From Acanthosoma haemorrhoidale (taxonomy: Eukaryota; Arthropoda; Insecta; Hemiptera; Acanthosomatidae), in the NCBI GenBank assembly GCA_930367205.1, contig OV884015.1, positions 76,833,341-76,897,340 on the forward strand: 64,000 nt of DNA, in the 5' to 3' direction. The position numbers and the translations under genes are program-made. The notes beneath the pieces are model-generated. The model was not told where the DNA came from and did not search any database. It saw nothing but the letters and a program-made list of their open reading frames with translations. Shown here piece after piece: positions 1 through 12,443 of this stretch; position 1 is the first letter of the stretch; every line of letters starts with the position of its first letter.

Positions 1-699
1 AATACTTCAATAAAAATCTTATTGATAACAAAGATGCATTCCTTATTGGCAAAATAATATTATTATTTTTTCAGAAATATAAATAAATTGTTTTAATTCC
101 CCTATTGTGACGTGCTACAAGATGAGCTATGAAGTTTACGAAGTTATATAGTAAAGTTATGTAGTGATGCCTCACTAATAATAGGTAAGATCTTTTCACT
201 TCAATTATGTTATTCTTTTTCTCTGCGGTTCATTTTCACACAATCACTATTATTATTTTGATTATTATAACAAGGTTGCTCCGGAGCACTGAAGTATAAA
301 TGTCTGCCGGCCAACTCTTCAGATGGAAGCTTTGATTTCTTCAGGTCTGCAGTGGCTTGGGAAAGCTTTTTTCACGTTTAAATTGCTTTTTATCTAAAAC
401 ATAATCACTATGTTATGACGAATTATAAAATGTGAATTTAAATTTAATATCAATTTAAAGATTATTTTTGTTACTGACTTGGAGAAAGAGTACTATTCCA
501 AACGTAGGTAACTAAGTTTCAGTTTATTATTGCTCAACAATCGTAATTTGATTCTAAGCTATTCACAATAAACATTCATTCGAAAAGAATGTGTCCATGT
601 AATCCAACGTCATGACTGATTAATTATGCAATAAAGAAACTGATGTTTGTGTTTTCAACACACTACCTACCTGGTATTTTATTAGACAAATCATGTACG
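1..699. other. AT-rich sequence, no gene seen
   Basis: I see no coding pattern, repeat family or RNA gene here. The stretch is AT-rich with short A/T runs and leads into the degenerate reverse transcriptase remains that follow. Confidence 0.5.
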
Positions 700-1920
700 C
701 TCTGGCTCCTGAAAAGTTTTCAAATCGCCTTCAATCTCTTCTGGAGGGCTATATGATCCTTGTCATAAATCTGATCCCAGTAGAGGGCAACTATAAATTT
801 TCTCGTTAATTCATCGTTCCTATTCCTCAAGAAACATTTATTCTATATAAGTTGGATAATGGATAGATGTGTATGCAGATATGGCGCAATGCATAAATGC
901 ATGAGCTCAAAGGGGCACTATAACGTACCCATCATCATCAATTGCGCAATGACTTACTTAGTGAGTCAAGCCACCACCAGCCTTCGCCATATGTCACTGC
1001 ATTCTGCAGCTGGAATCTAACTTATACCTCGAGCAGATTCCTGGTTAATGCACCGCTGTTTGGCCTTCTAATGTTTCTTTATAATCGGAAAACTAACAAC
1101 ATCGTGATCGCTTGACATAATGTCCGGCCCATCTAGCATTCCCACTAGAATGACTCTCAATTCTGGCTCCTTAGCGCATAGAGCTTGAAGCTACTCCTTT
1201 TAGTTTCGACATCTGGTAGATAGTAGAGCCATAGTGTGCCAGATTTATTGCCATCTTCATCAGTGCTGTATTAAAGAGAAGGCACGCCAAAACATCACCC
1301 TTCCTCAACGCTCCAGGGAACCTCTCCTAGACTCCTATCTGGATAAAGGCCGTAAAGTCAATATCTGTCATTGTCAATTGTGAAATGCAACAAACTTTCT
1401 TGGTAGGTCAAGATCTTGCATGGCCCCGAAAGCTTTGACTGATTGAGATTATTATATGCAGCCTTAATGTCTACAGATGGTACGTCTAAAGCTGATATCC
1501 ACTACCTTTCTCATGAATTTACGTCAGTGAGAATATTCGATCAGAGGTGGATTCACCTCCTCGAAAGCCGTACTGAAGATTCAAGCTCTGCAATAGATGC
1601 AACAATGCTCTGCTGGACCTGTTTATCCATTGTCCATTGTAATAGAATTTATAGGCTTAAGGCATCAGGGAGGTACTTCTATAGCTCCTAGTTGGCTGCC
1701 TTTGTTATGCATAGGAAAAATATCTGTCTTATTAGTATATTGATAATAAGGCCATGGAAGGTTTTCTTGAGCATCATCTCCACCGCCCTGATGGTGAACC
1801 ATTATGCTCATGTGCCTTTTCTATCTTAAGCTTGAATGGCCGATCGGTTATTTCATCTACCTTGGGAGTTTAAATCTCACCTTCTTCCTTACGTGGAATC
1901 ATATAAAACTATTGCAATGT
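700..1920 (-). pseudogene. degenerate non-LTR reverse transcriptase
   Basis: Reading the minus strand in shifting frames gives an ordered set of reverse transcriptase pieces. First comes a KAPG-like block read as KAHEHNGSP near 1790-1815. Then YGFRGGESTSDRIFSLT appears near 1530-1585, DIKAAYNNLNQSK near 1440-1475, FGAMQDLDLPRKFVAF near 1385-1435, and GALRKGDVLACLLFN near 1265-1315. The order matches finger, palm motif A and motif B of non-LTR retrotransposon RTs, and the wording (FRGGESTSD, DIKAAY, RKGD..ACLLFN) resembles the RTE-like or related arthropod group rather than families A and B in this window. Several stops and frameshifts break it, so it cannot be functional. The YADD box is not legible and the boundaries are approximate; 700-1000 is the least certain part. 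Confidence 0.6.
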
Positions 1921-2352
1921 GTCCCTATTCACCACCCAGCCTAAGGAATTTGATGTAGTAAAGATCAAAGTGTACTTAAACTAAATCATAAAAAAAAGCT
2001 TGTATTTCAAACAATTAACACTAAGATCTACTCACTGCTAATAGACGTCTTTACAATAATTGGACTATTGCCGACGTTATTAATTTTTTTTTTGTATTCT
2101 CTAAAAAGAAATTCACATCGTTACTATGACAATAGTTAATAATTATTAGGCAAAGATTTTATTATCCATTATCTATAAATTGGTAAGAAATTCCAAGCCT
2201 AGGGGAGAGGCTCTACATTCAGGTACTTGCCGATCTGACTTTTTATCAATCCATATGTATGTATGTTCTTTAATTGAGGTCGTACAAATTATCCCATTGA
2301 ACTGAACTTGTTATCACTATATTTCACACGTCTCGAAAAGTATACTCATAAT

Positions 2353-2554
2353 CTCCACCCTCGGTAGACTCTCACCACCTTCCCGATTCCACCCGCCTCC
2401 TTTAGGCATTCCACACCCTATATTCTTCTCATACATTCTTCTAATGGGGGACTCCCCTTAGCGAAAGGCACTCATTAGCCCAAAATAATTTTCCTTTATT
2501 TTTTCCACATCCTATTTTAGAAGTTTAAGAACTAAGAAAAAAAAAAAAAAAAAA
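2353..2554 (+). mobile_element. family A Jockey-like element, 3' UTR-only copy
   Basis: About 200 bp match the reverse complement of the 3' UTR of the intact family A copy (33450-33620), including the stretch CTCCACCCTCGGTAGACTCT and the closing GAACTAAG followed by about 19 A. The insertion lies between perfect 11-bp target-site duplications, ATACTCATAAT, at 2342-2352 and 2555-2565. It is therefore a severely 5'-truncated product of target-primed reverse transcription with no coding sequence. The similarity is high, pointing to a fairly recent event from the same subfamily as the 33-37 kb copy. Confidence 0.9.
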
Positions 2555-2565
2555 ATACTCATAAT

Positions 2566-4115
2566 TTTCATTACAATAAAATAATGATATTTATAAAAAC
2601 CAGTAATAAAGAATAACTGATTCGTTAATTTTTAAGCTAGTCAATATTTTAAATTTACGGTTCTGATTTTTTCCTGTTGTTAAGGGACTTGTTTGGGCTC
2701 CATAGACAGTAAATCAGTATTGATTAGAAAAGTAATTCAAAGTAAGAGACTTCAGTGTTTTGTTTAAACTTAATTATTGTTTGAGAGGATTCCAGCAATA
2801 AATTTTTTTTTTTTTATGGTAATGAGTGGAAAATTTTAAAATTGTAAATTTCTTTTTTCTTTATCTTCTGATTGTTTCGGCTACAGAAAATTAGGAAAAG
2901 CGTATGTAAATATTGTAAACACGAACATATGTTTAAGATTAAAAAAAAAAAAGTATAGGTTATGAAGTGTGTTTTGTTTTTTTCTTGAATAACTGTTTTC
3001 ATTTTGTTGCATCAACATACAGATAGTTTTACATCAGAAGAAGATAGTTTAAAGGACTATAAAGCTCGAGGAAGTGAATAAATAGGCGTATTAGAGGACA
3101 AGGCTTTAGGCTTGAGCTTGGCTTAGTCAGTGTTGAAGATAGCAGAATACGGGCCTGTTCCCCTGCGAACAAGAAGTCGTTGTTACTACAGTGTGTACTT
3201 CTCGGCCTATCTCGTCTACAGAGCTCTCTGTGCGCATCACCGCCCTGCAGTTAAATATACACACTATTCTCCGAAACATTGTATCGGGACTATAAACTTT
3301 TTTTTCATTATTGATCATACATTATATTTATATTTACTAACAATCAGGCCTGGTTAAATTAACTGTTTGATTGCTGATCAGTTATTTTTTTTGAATAAAA
3401 TGAATAGTTAATTATATATTGTTTTTGGTACTTTCTTTAATGTTTATGCCTTACCGTTGGCTATTTTGTAACGCTAACCGACTCAACCCAACATCCAGCT
3501 TCTCACAACGTAACCGGCGCAATTTTCTGGCGTTTGGGGAATTTTTAATTCTCAAGAGCCCTAGCGTGAACAGGACTTAATGGGTATTGCCAACAAATAA
3601 TTTTTCATCTCAACAATTTATTTAATCAGTTCCAAGGTGGGCTTTGTGTAAAATATTTTTTTTAAAAGGCAATTTTTAATAGCCAAAATAATTTAAATAT
3701 CTAAATGCAGTCTCGTTTGCCAGTGATAGTACATCAATTTAAAAGTTTTAAGGAAACACACCGACACTGAATTCAAACATCTTTCAATATGATTTCTACA
3801 TTAGTTTTTGACGTTTTCTATATAAAACCTAGTCGACGGAAATATAATTTTGTAAAGATATTTATAGGCACAAGGGAGCAGGGAAATAACTGTGCAGTTA
3901 CCACACTCCAGTTGGCAATAGTTATGTATAGGACAGATGACAGCGGGGAAAAGGCAACTAATATAACTAACAACAACTAAAAATAACTAACAAAACTAAT
4001 TTATATAATAGCATATGAAAAGAGTTTTACAAAATACAGGACAGTGGTTTTCATACAACGTCTCAATATATAGAGTCTGCTAAAATAAGGAGAATGACGG
4101 TCGGGAGGGGAGGAT
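2566..4115. other. no gene seen; one less AT-rich patch
   Basis: Mostly AT-rich with homopolymer runs (T tract at 2802-2815, A tract at 2941-2953). A less AT-rich patch at about 3100-3260 is open for roughly 60-75 codons on both strands, which is what base composition alone can produce. It has no recognisable domain and I do not call a gene. Confidence 0.45.
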
Positions 4116-4189
4116 CGGAACAGTGGCTCCTAACCCACGCTGACATCCTGGCAATAAGAATCCCCTCCGTTTTGCCTCCCGCATTCCAT
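4116..4189 (+). repeat. dispersed repeat D, copy 1
   Basis: About 74 bp starting CGGAACAGTGGCTCC and ending CCGCATTCCATAGCA recur in inverted orientation at 12444-12518 with only a handful of mismatches. The shared core AATCCCCTCCGTTTTGCCTC is identical in both. The family is unknown to me. It could be the end of a DNA transposon or of another retroelement. It stops about where the tandem duplication begins. Confidence 0.7.
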
Positions 4190-4195
4190 AGCATT

Positions 4196-5277
4196 TTTTT
4201 TATTATAACTAAAAATAGCTGAATAGGAAGCAATTTATCCGTATTTATAACTTATAAATACAATCAGTGAGTACCTCCCTAATTGTTATCCAAATACAAA
4301 CCAGTTATCAGTTATTCATCATCTCTATTTATTTTTATATTAAATTGGAGAAATGACAAACCAAAAAATTGGTGTTATCAACGATTCTATAGGGAGACTA
4401 TTATACTACCATTTGGAATGTTTACCATAATTAATAATCTAAAAAATAAAATATATGTTCAAGACTTCTAAAAACTGTCGTTTTCGTATAGAACCGCAAG
4501 ACTCAACGGTCTTGAAGGATTACATATACTCATCTCCGAAAGCATTGAGAACTGAAATGAAAACTGCAGTGGAGTTGTTCATGGTTCGATAATGTTCTAG
4601 TTATGATAAAAAATAATAGACTTCACGACTAAGTGGGGCTGACTTAGGAGAGGGGTTACATAGTTAATAGTTGAAGCTGATGTACTTTAATTTATTTATG
4701 AAATAGTAAAAGATAGCACTCAGGATTCTTCAAATTAGCCATAGTGGCAACAATAATTCAGCAAAAGGTGGACGTGCATAATGTTTCACTTTGGAAGATG
4801 ATTCATAATGACATTCATTTTATTTATTTAAGACCACTAAAAACAAATATTTTAATTAGTTGTAAGTTGATTTTGTTTTTGTTCTGCAGATGTAAATCAT
4901 TGGATATTTACTCTTAATTTTTGTTTATTATTTTGACCATTGTTTTAGTTGAGAGGTGTCCTGGCGTCTGGAAACTATATGTATTCAGCTTATTTGATAC
5001 AAAATAAATAATTCAAATGCTAGTGTAGTTGGTACTAGGGTTATTACTTTCTAACCTTATTATTAAGATTTTATAATTATTTTAGTCTTATTAAATCTAT
5101 TAAAATTGATTAAAATAATAATGAATAATACAAATTTTAACTTCAAACATGATTCTCACAGCACTCCACAACGACTTAGTAGAAGCTGGAATAGATCTTT
5201 TAAATTGAATGGCCACCCCTAAATAAAATTTTGGGGATGTATCTGATTTCGTTTGCCCTCATGGTTTATTATAATCA
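4196..5277 (+). repeat. tandem duplication, unit 1 (1,082-bp period)
   Basis: From the T run at 4196-4201 to 5265 this sequence recurs at an offset of exactly 1,082 bp, and I saw no mismatch in the lines compared by eye. A spacer of about 12 bp (5266-5277) separates the copies. The unit is AT-rich and I recognise no gene or transposon in it; the 62-codon open frame at 4283-4471 is identical in both units and looks like chance. Identity this high suggests a very recent duplication or an assembly artefact. Confidence 0.9.
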
Positions 5278-6347
5278 TTTTTTATTATAACTAAAAATAG
5301 CTGAATAGGAAGCAATTTATCCGTATTTATAACTTATAAATACAATCAGTGAGTACCTCCCTAATTGTTATCCAAATACAAACCAGTTATCAGTTATTCA
5401 TCATCTCTATTTATTTTTATATTAAATTGGAGAAATGACAAACCAAAAAATTGGTGTTATCAACGATTCTATAGGGAGACTATTATACTACCATTTGGAA
5501 TGTTTACCATAATTAATAATCTAAAAAATAAAATATATGTTCAAGACTTCTAAAAACTGTCGTTTTCGTATAGAACCGCAAGACTCAACGGTCTTGAAGG
5601 ATTACATATACTCATCTCCGAAAGCATTGAGAACTGAAATGAAAACTGCAGTGGAGTTGTTCATGGTTCGATAATGTTCTAGTTATGATAAAAAATAATA
5701 GACTTCACGACTAAGTGGGGCTGACTTAGGAGAGGGGTTACATAGTTAATAGTTGAAGCTGATGTACTTTAATTTATTTATGAAATAGTAAAAGATAGCA
5801 CTCAGGATTCTTCAAATTAGCCATAGTGGCAACAATAATTCAGCAAAAGGTGGACGTGCATAATGTTTCACTTTGGAAGATGATTCATAATGACATTCAT
5901 TTTATTTATTTAAGACCACTAAAAACAAATATTTTAATTAGTTGTAAGTTGATTTTGTTTTTGTTCTGCAGATGTAAATCATTGGATATTTACTCTTAAT
6001 TTTTGTTTATTATTTTGACCATTGTTTTAGTTGAGAGGTGTCCTGGCGTCTGGAAACTATATGTATTCAGCTTATTTGATACAAAATAAATAATTCAAAT
6101 GCTAGTGTAGTTGGTACTAGGGTTATTACTTTCTAACCTTATTATTAAGATTTTATAATTATTTTAGTCTTATTAAATCTATTAAAATTGATTAAAATAA
6201 TAATGAATAATACAAATTTTAACTTCAAACATGATTCTCACAGCACTCCACAACGACTTAGTAGAAGCTGGAATAGATCTTTTAAATTGAATGGCCACCC
6301 CTAAATAAAATTTTGGGGATGTATCTGATTTCGTTTGCCCTCATGGT
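5278..6347 (+). repeat. tandem duplication, unit 2
   Basis: Second copy of the preceding unit, starting in TTTTTTATTATAACT and diverging after ATGGT at 6347, where unit 1 reads ATGGT at 5261-5265 and then continues into its spacer. Nothing in the unit resembles an element with terminal repeats. Confidence 0.9.
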
Positions 6348-6641
6348 ATTATGCAACTTCTGTTTTATTGTGCTGTTCACATAGATTTGATTCCATTAAA
6401 TAGTTGTAAATAGCCTAAAATTTGTTTTATTTACAAGTAGATCCCTGTGTATTTTAACCATAATTACTTAAAAACGTGCACAATAGCAAATATAGATAGA
6501 TTTATTAAATTATTTTCCTTATTAAATGTCCACAATCTTCATAATGTCCTATACAGGTTATCTTTGCCTCGAAAAATAGATTCAATGACATCGAAACAGT
6601 CGTTGCATAAACATTATGCACTGTCAATCATTTGAGGTATG

Positions 6642-7571
6642 TCTTAGTCAGCTTTATTATGATAAAATTACAATCTGGCTGATCGGGCAATAAGTAATTG
6701 TGATAAATGTTTTCATTCATACCATATTTACAATTTTCATACGGTATTTACAAACAGCCCAGAGACCTCCCAAATCCACATAGTTGTCACCTCCCTCGAA
6801 TGTGAAAGAGGAAGCGGAGTCTTGGGAAATCCCCTACGCACCTCCGTCCGGCGTTTCACCGTATACGAACCAGCGGAGGCTGACCAAGAGCATGAGAGCC
6901 ACATACGCTCAGGACATGATTAGAGAAACTGGACATTGCCCAGGAGTAGAGATGAGTGGTGCAGTGCAATGAATTTGCTTGGGGGTTATGGTGGTTGGAT
7001 AGGTTACTATGGAATTTCATGAACTTGGAAGGGACGAGTTCGAGAATGTAGGGTATATTAAGATCGTTATGAAGGGTTTTGTTGCTGACGTAATAAGGGG
7101 CATTTACTATTGTTCTCAGGACTTTTGATTTAAAGGATTGGATGCGCTTGATGTTCGACTTTTTTGCTGTCCCCCTTAGCTCTATTCCGTATGTCTAGAT
7201 TGGCTTAAGTATAACTTTGTAAATTAGCAATTTGTTTTCTATTGAGAGATGGGTTGTCCTTCGAAGTAGTCTGTACAGTTGTCCCAAGCGTCTGTTTCTT
7301 CGTCTTTTTAGCCTCGTATGTGGGTTCCATGTCAGCCGTTTGTTGAGATGGAAGCCTAAGTACCGTACTAAATCGGATACAGGGAGAGGAATGGAATTAA
7401 AATAAACTAGTGGTCAAGACTTGAGGCAGATGGTGAAGGTAATGTGGGAACATTTTGCTTCATTAACTTTAATCCGTCATTGGTTGCACCAATGCTCGAT
7501 CTCATCAAGGTGTTTTTGAAGGTTATGGGATGGTATATCGGGGTCTGAGTGGGATGACAAGACCGCAGTGG
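6642..7571 (-). mobile_element. family B Jockey-like element, 5'-truncated copy B1
   Basis: This copy aligns with the 3' UTR and the RT C-terminal part of the long family B element at 39429-42065. Its 5' end falls in the codons just after the FADD catalytic box (CACTGCGGTC corresponding to D-T-A-V). The region around the stop codon is missing, an internal deletion of some 70 bp near 6940-6950. Perfect 12-bp target duplications, ATTTGAGGTATG, stand at 6630-6641 and 7572-7583. Stops and frame breaks make it non-coding. Beyond AATAAA the tail is GCTGACTAAGA, with no poly(A). Confidence 0.92.
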
Positions 7572-8250
7572 ATTTGAGGTATGAACTAAATAGTTTGTTA
7601 GCGAAATTATTTATATTATTTATAAAATTTAAACTAATTACCAGATCTTTGTTTTATTATTTCATGAACTATTTAGCAGACGTTGTATGTCGGAAATTTA
7701 ATAAAATCTTGCAGTTTTAGTCAGTTCAGTTTAGAAGTCATGAATTAGAAATATAAACGTGTAATTAGAACAAATTAACGTGCATTAGGATTCAAATCTA
7801 CTCTACTAAATTATGTAAAAAGTTTGTCTGTATTTTATCTACAGCGTGCACTGTTTGACAAATCATTTGCATAAAGAGGACTGTTTAAAAGTTGCGGTAG
7901 ACGCCCAACTGTAAATATCCATATTTCAGATGAGAATTAATGTCTGCAAACATTCCAACATAAAACTTTGGAAATCGGGGAGGTTCAATATTTGTTTTCT
8001 TTTTCATCCCCGTAGGTTTGTATTTTTAAACATGATCAAATAAAAAACTGATATTCTGCTACCCATTATATGTTGATTCACAGTAGGCGAATAGAAGTTT
8101 GCTGTTCTCCTTATACTTAGATGAGATAGCTACTGTCTACTTGGCTTTATATTTTATTTTATTTTCACTTTTTTTTTCATTGATTTGAATCTGTTACTTG
8201 CACCATCAAATTTGTAGTAAATATGACAAAACAACAGGTCTGACACGAAG

Positions 8251-8372
8251 GCAGAGGACATTCAGTAGTACCTCCTCTATGTCGTTGAAGCCAAATTAGC
8301 AGATATCTTACAAATGCTAATTTAGAAGATCTCTATTTCAACGTCTCCTATGTCGCCACTGAATGTTGCCCA
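8251..8372. repeat. imperfect palindrome, about 120 bp
   Basis: Nested complementary blocks lie in the right order: ACATTCAGT (8258-8266) with ACTGAATGT (8358-8366), GTTGAA (8284-8289) with TTCAAC (8337-8342), and AAATTAGCA (8293-8301) with TGCTAATTT (8315-8323). Between the outer and middle blocks, CTCCT-TATGTCG appears in the same orientation on both sides, so that part does not pair. It could be a foldback or MITE-like remnant or a transcribed hairpin. No target duplication is evident. Confidence 0.5.
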
Positions 8373-9337
8373 TGTGATTCCGGCGTTGACAGCCCTTGCA
8401 AAAAATTGTATGCGTAACCTTAAACATAAGGAACTTTCAGGTCAGTGTGAGTGTTATTATTTCGGTCGTAAAACAGTTCACCTATCTTAGAGCTTTTGGT
8501 TTCAAAGTCTAGATGTACTTCATTTTACTTAAAACCCCATCAGGGCACCAAAAGTATCTTTTTCAACGTATAGCAAAATTGTAAATAACTAAAACTTATG
8601 ACAGTTTCTATCGTTTGTTGTAAAAACACTATGTTGGCCTTATCGTTATAAATCCTTTTTCACCATGAAGAAAATTCGAAACATTAAATTTTGAGTAGCT
8701 TCTTATGCGGGACTGAGAAATCTTGAACGTTGGTAAAACGAGCCTGATTTTTTTTGTATTAATTTTTTCTATATTTGTCGTACTTCGTTCTTACATCTGA
8801 ACTAACTGAACCATTAGCTAGTTTAGAGACATTGTGAAATGTATCTTTAAAATTTGCGATAGATTGGATTATTTTTACAAAACATACCGACAGTCAGATC
8901 TATAAAAAAAGACAGACGAAATTCAACCGCTCACACTGGAATAGAGTATATCCTCCACCTTTCGGGTTAGCACTAGGAATAGAGCAGGGAATTCATTTGT
9001 TCGAACAGGAAATAGTGACCTCCCGATTTCAGAGAACAAAATTCTAGATTTTCCTTGATTCACACGTCTTTTGCTGCCTATAAATGGTTTAAGTAGAAAT
9101 TTAACTCCACTACAAAAAGTATGCCTAAATTATCTGTCACGAAAGCTGCATTAGAATTATTAGGTTTCTAGATATACGAGTATACTTATAGGCATTTGCC
9201 TATAACCTCCCTTACTACATCTTTGACTTGTTGGGTCTTTCAAAGTAGTCAGTTAATTTGATAATTGAAAACCCCGTTCAACTAAGAAAATTAATTTTTT
9301 TTTATGAATACGCGTACAAAAAGATAAAAATTAACAG

Positions 9338-9374
9338 GAAACCAGCTACCAAGCAGTGATTGTTAGCTGGTTTC
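9338..9374. repeat. perfect 11-bp stem-loop
   Basis: GAAACCAGCTA at 9338-9348 is the exact reverse complement of TAGCTGGTTTC at 9364-9374, with a 15-nt loop. No T or A run follows that would suggest a terminator, and its role is unknown. Confidence 0.6.
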
Positions 9375-10693
9375 AAAATTTGTCAGCATATTAAAATGAA
9401 AACAAGGACTTCCTACTCAAACACAAAGGTGGAAATGAAAAAAAATAAGTGTACTGTTACATCGAGTGAGAGTAAATGTCTTCGTTTTTAAAGGAGGGGT
9501 TTAATAAAAATGTGAGTAGGATAATGCTCACTCAAAGAATGGCAGTGTCCTTTGATACACACTGATGACTCCTTGAAAATTATATATTACCCCTACGTCA
9601 TATATTAACTTCAATGTTTTGTACATTTACTTCGTTTCTTTAAACAGGTCATTGTAGACATAAAAAGGGTAGCATTAAGTTCAAAGAATAAAAAGTTACG
9701 AGATACCAGACTCAAAGTTGTATAATTAATGCACTGTTGTGCTACCCTCAACAAGTAAAAAAGTAATATAAAATATATTAAAACTGTAATAAACACTTCT
9801 CCCTAAATAAGGCTATATTAGGTTATTGCTCATTAAAATGATACTCAAAGTTAAACAGCGTCAGTTAAAATTATTTTAATTTAAAGAATAAAATCCCTAA
9901 TCATACTGTTATTTCTCATTCAGAACCCTATGATCTGTACATTTCGTTAATTCAATATTATTACTGTACTGTTGCTGTTTTATGTTTATTGTTATAATGT
10001 TACTTCACTTTATCTTTGCATATCTCACATTTTTGGCAATTCGAAAAACAAATTAGTTGTAGAAAAACGCAATAAGGTATGAGCCGGTTTTCAATCCAAA
10101 ACTAGATCCTATTGCCTGAGGTCAACGCTCTTTCAATCAGCGAAAATAGCTTCGTAACTTATTGTCTTTTTATGATGATTGCATAGTCGAAACGGAAAGC
10201 TCGAAACTTTATTCTTCTAAGCACGAACATCTGAAGTCAGTGCACAATGTTATGCATTTTTACTAATGATTACTTGTATAGATTAGAACAGTAGAAGATT
10301 TTAGTAATATTACTAAAGTATATAAAATTATATCGAATATAAATACTATGTGTCTAAAGCGAACCCTAGTGTCACTACTCCTTTCACATTTCAATAATAA
10401 GTAAATGACGGAGTAAAAATAAACAGTAAAGGGGTAAAATTTGTCTTAAATTGTCGTTTCAGGTATGACTTCGAAGTTGAATGACACAAAATACGATACT
10501 CGACATAAAACAACGAGTCATACAGCCCAGTATTTTGATTGAGGTTGAATATTAGGAAGAACTATGGATAATTTATTTCACTTGACAACCTTACAGAAAA
10601 AAAAATATAAAAATTATAATATATATATATTATGTATATATATCAATAAATTTAGGCATGATGACTTTTATTATTTTGTATTACTTTATCTGT

Positions 10694-10794
10694 AATGAGC
10701 GAGTGAATGAAAATTGTAAATATGGTATGAATAAGAACATTTATTACAATTATTTATTGACCAATAAGGGAGATTGTAGTTTTATCACAATAAA
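10694..10794 (+). mobile_element. family B 3' UTR fragment B2
   Basis: The sequence from GAGCGAGTGAATG to the AATAAA near 10789 matches the last hundred bases of the family B 3' UTR, including the 'tatggtatgaat', 'aataaggg' and 'gagattgta' blocks. It has more mismatches than the other copies, and I find no exact target duplication, so it is probably older. No coding sequence remains. Confidence 0.75.
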
Positions 10795-11224
10795 CAAGGT
10801 TCAATATTTCACTTCATCGGATGATATTATTCATTAATAACGCACGTTATAATTATGCTTGAAAATAATTTTCCTTATTTAATTTGCAATATATGCGCTT
10901 GGATACACACTCTTTGGCTAATGTTACTATCCCGTATAGTTATTAAGTAGATTTTTTTATGGTTTTGGTTTTTTTTTCAAAGCTAGAAACCCACATTTGT
11001 TTACGAATGTGTCTGTCTCAAGCTTCTTTTCAAGCAAAATTCACATTTAAAATAAGAATACATGAACAATTTTGGCATGCCAATAAAACAGAAGTAAGAG
11101 TCGTTTTTAATTTAATTAGTTAATATTATATAAAATGTTTTTCAAGATTTTTAGTTGGGTACCAAATTAGAAATCTTGACGTCCTGATTAACAATATGCA
11201 ATTTCTTTTTCAAAGTATAATTTC

Positions 11225-12035
11225 GTATTTAGGCTTTCATCTCGACAAAAGACTGACATGAAACCCACACACGAGGCTAAAAAGACAAGAACTAAACAGA
11301 CGCTTTGGACAACTGTACAGACTACTTCAAAGGACATCCCATCTCTCAATAGAAAATAAACTAGTTATTTACAAAGTTATACTTAAGCCAATCTGGACAT
11401 ACGGAATAGAGCTATGGGGGACAGCAAAAAAAATCGAACATCAAGCACATCCAATCCTTTCAATCAAAAGTCCTGAGAACAATAGTAAATGCCCCCTATT
11501 ACGTCAGAAACAAAACCCTTCACAATGCTCTGAATATACCCTACATTCTTGAACGCATCCATTCCAAATTCATGTAATTCCATAGTAACCTATCCAACCA
11601 TCCTAATCCTGTAGCACAGTCATTGCACTGCTCCACTTATCCCTATAATCCACCTCGGAGACTGAAACGGCAGTGTCCTCGTGACCTCCTATAAATGAGC
11701 AACAGTGGGAGTCCTGGCAATGGTCAATTTCTCAATTCATGTCCTGAGTGTATGTGGCTCTCGCGCTCTTCGTCAGCCTCGCTCGTATTCGGTGGCGTGG
11801 CTGGTTGGGGAGCGTGGGGGACTTCCCAAGACTCCGCTTCCTCCTTCGCATGCGAGGGAGGTGACAACCATGTGGACTTGGGGGGCCCCTGGGCTGTTTG
11901 TAAATATTGTATGAATGTGCTAGCGAATGATGAGTTGTAAACATGGTATGAATGAAAACATTTATCTCAATTATTTATTGCTTATTAAGTATTAAGGCAG
12001 ATTGTAATTTCATTATAATAAAGTTGTTTATAGAG
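11225..12035 (+). mobile_element. family B Jockey-like element, 5'-truncated copy B3
   Basis: It begins in the YLGFHLDKRL block of the family B RT (about residue 473 of the 39-41 kb frame) and runs through the RT C-terminus and 3' UTR to AATAAA. It is broken: the W of LTW has become a stop (LT-stop-NPH), and a run of A in 'gcaaaaaaaatcg' shifts the frame. Perfect 13-bp target duplications, AAAGTATAATTTC, lie at 11212-11224 and 12036-12048. The tail after AATAAA is GTTGTTTATAGAG, with no poly(A). Short open frames near 11700-11940 are 3' UTR sequence, not genes. Confidence 0.93.
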
Positions 12036-12048
12036 AAAGTATAATTTC

Positions 12049-12443
12049 AAAAGAGTCGTGTATACAACTTTGAATCAACTAGTGTTTTTCATTAGACCCG
12101 AGAAATACTACACTGCAGCACTGGCAATGCTTACGGGGCTGTGTATATGCAATTCTTCAAGACTGTCAAGTCTTGCGGTCATAAGCTAAAGTATTCCATT
12201 TCCATTAGTTTGGAATGTATTTTTAAAAATTTTCTTAGATCAATAATTAAGATAAGTTACTTACATAAAAGAAGGGAGTATATGGTTGTTAATCACTTAA
12301 ACCAATTTGAATTTATCAAGGTTACAATTCAGTATAAAATAAACAGGCTTGATAATAAATGAAGTGTTTAGTACATCTAGATAATTATCAAGTAATCATT
12401 GTGTCGACTTAAATACTACTGTTTTTTAAAAAAGGATCTGGTG
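12049..12443. other. AT-rich sequence, no gene seen
   Basis: Nothing recognisable. A 73-codon open frame at 12141-12362 is lysine/isoleucine-rich in the manner of random AT-rich DNA. Confidence 0.45.

Larger units (their letters stand above)
7584..10692. other. no gene seen; two small inverted repeats
   Basis: AT-rich sequence with no coding pattern I can support. It holds the two hairpins listed separately (8251-8372 and 9338-9374) and an (AT)n-rich stretch near 10617-10650. Confidence 0.45.

Noticed and set aside
2802..2815. T run that might be the poly(A) of a minus-strand retrocopy
   Set aside because: The sequence beside it shows no element end and no target duplication; such runs are common here.
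4283..4471. 62-codon open frame, identical in both units of the tandem duplication (also 5365-5553)
   Set aside because: Its identity follows from the duplication itself. The composition is that of AT-rich DNA and there is no motif.
11695..11940. Open frames of 69-81 codons on both strands after the family B copy at 11225
   Set aside because: They lie in the family B 3' UTR, and similar accidental frames appear in the other copies (18252-18521, 46816-47043, 6784-6972).
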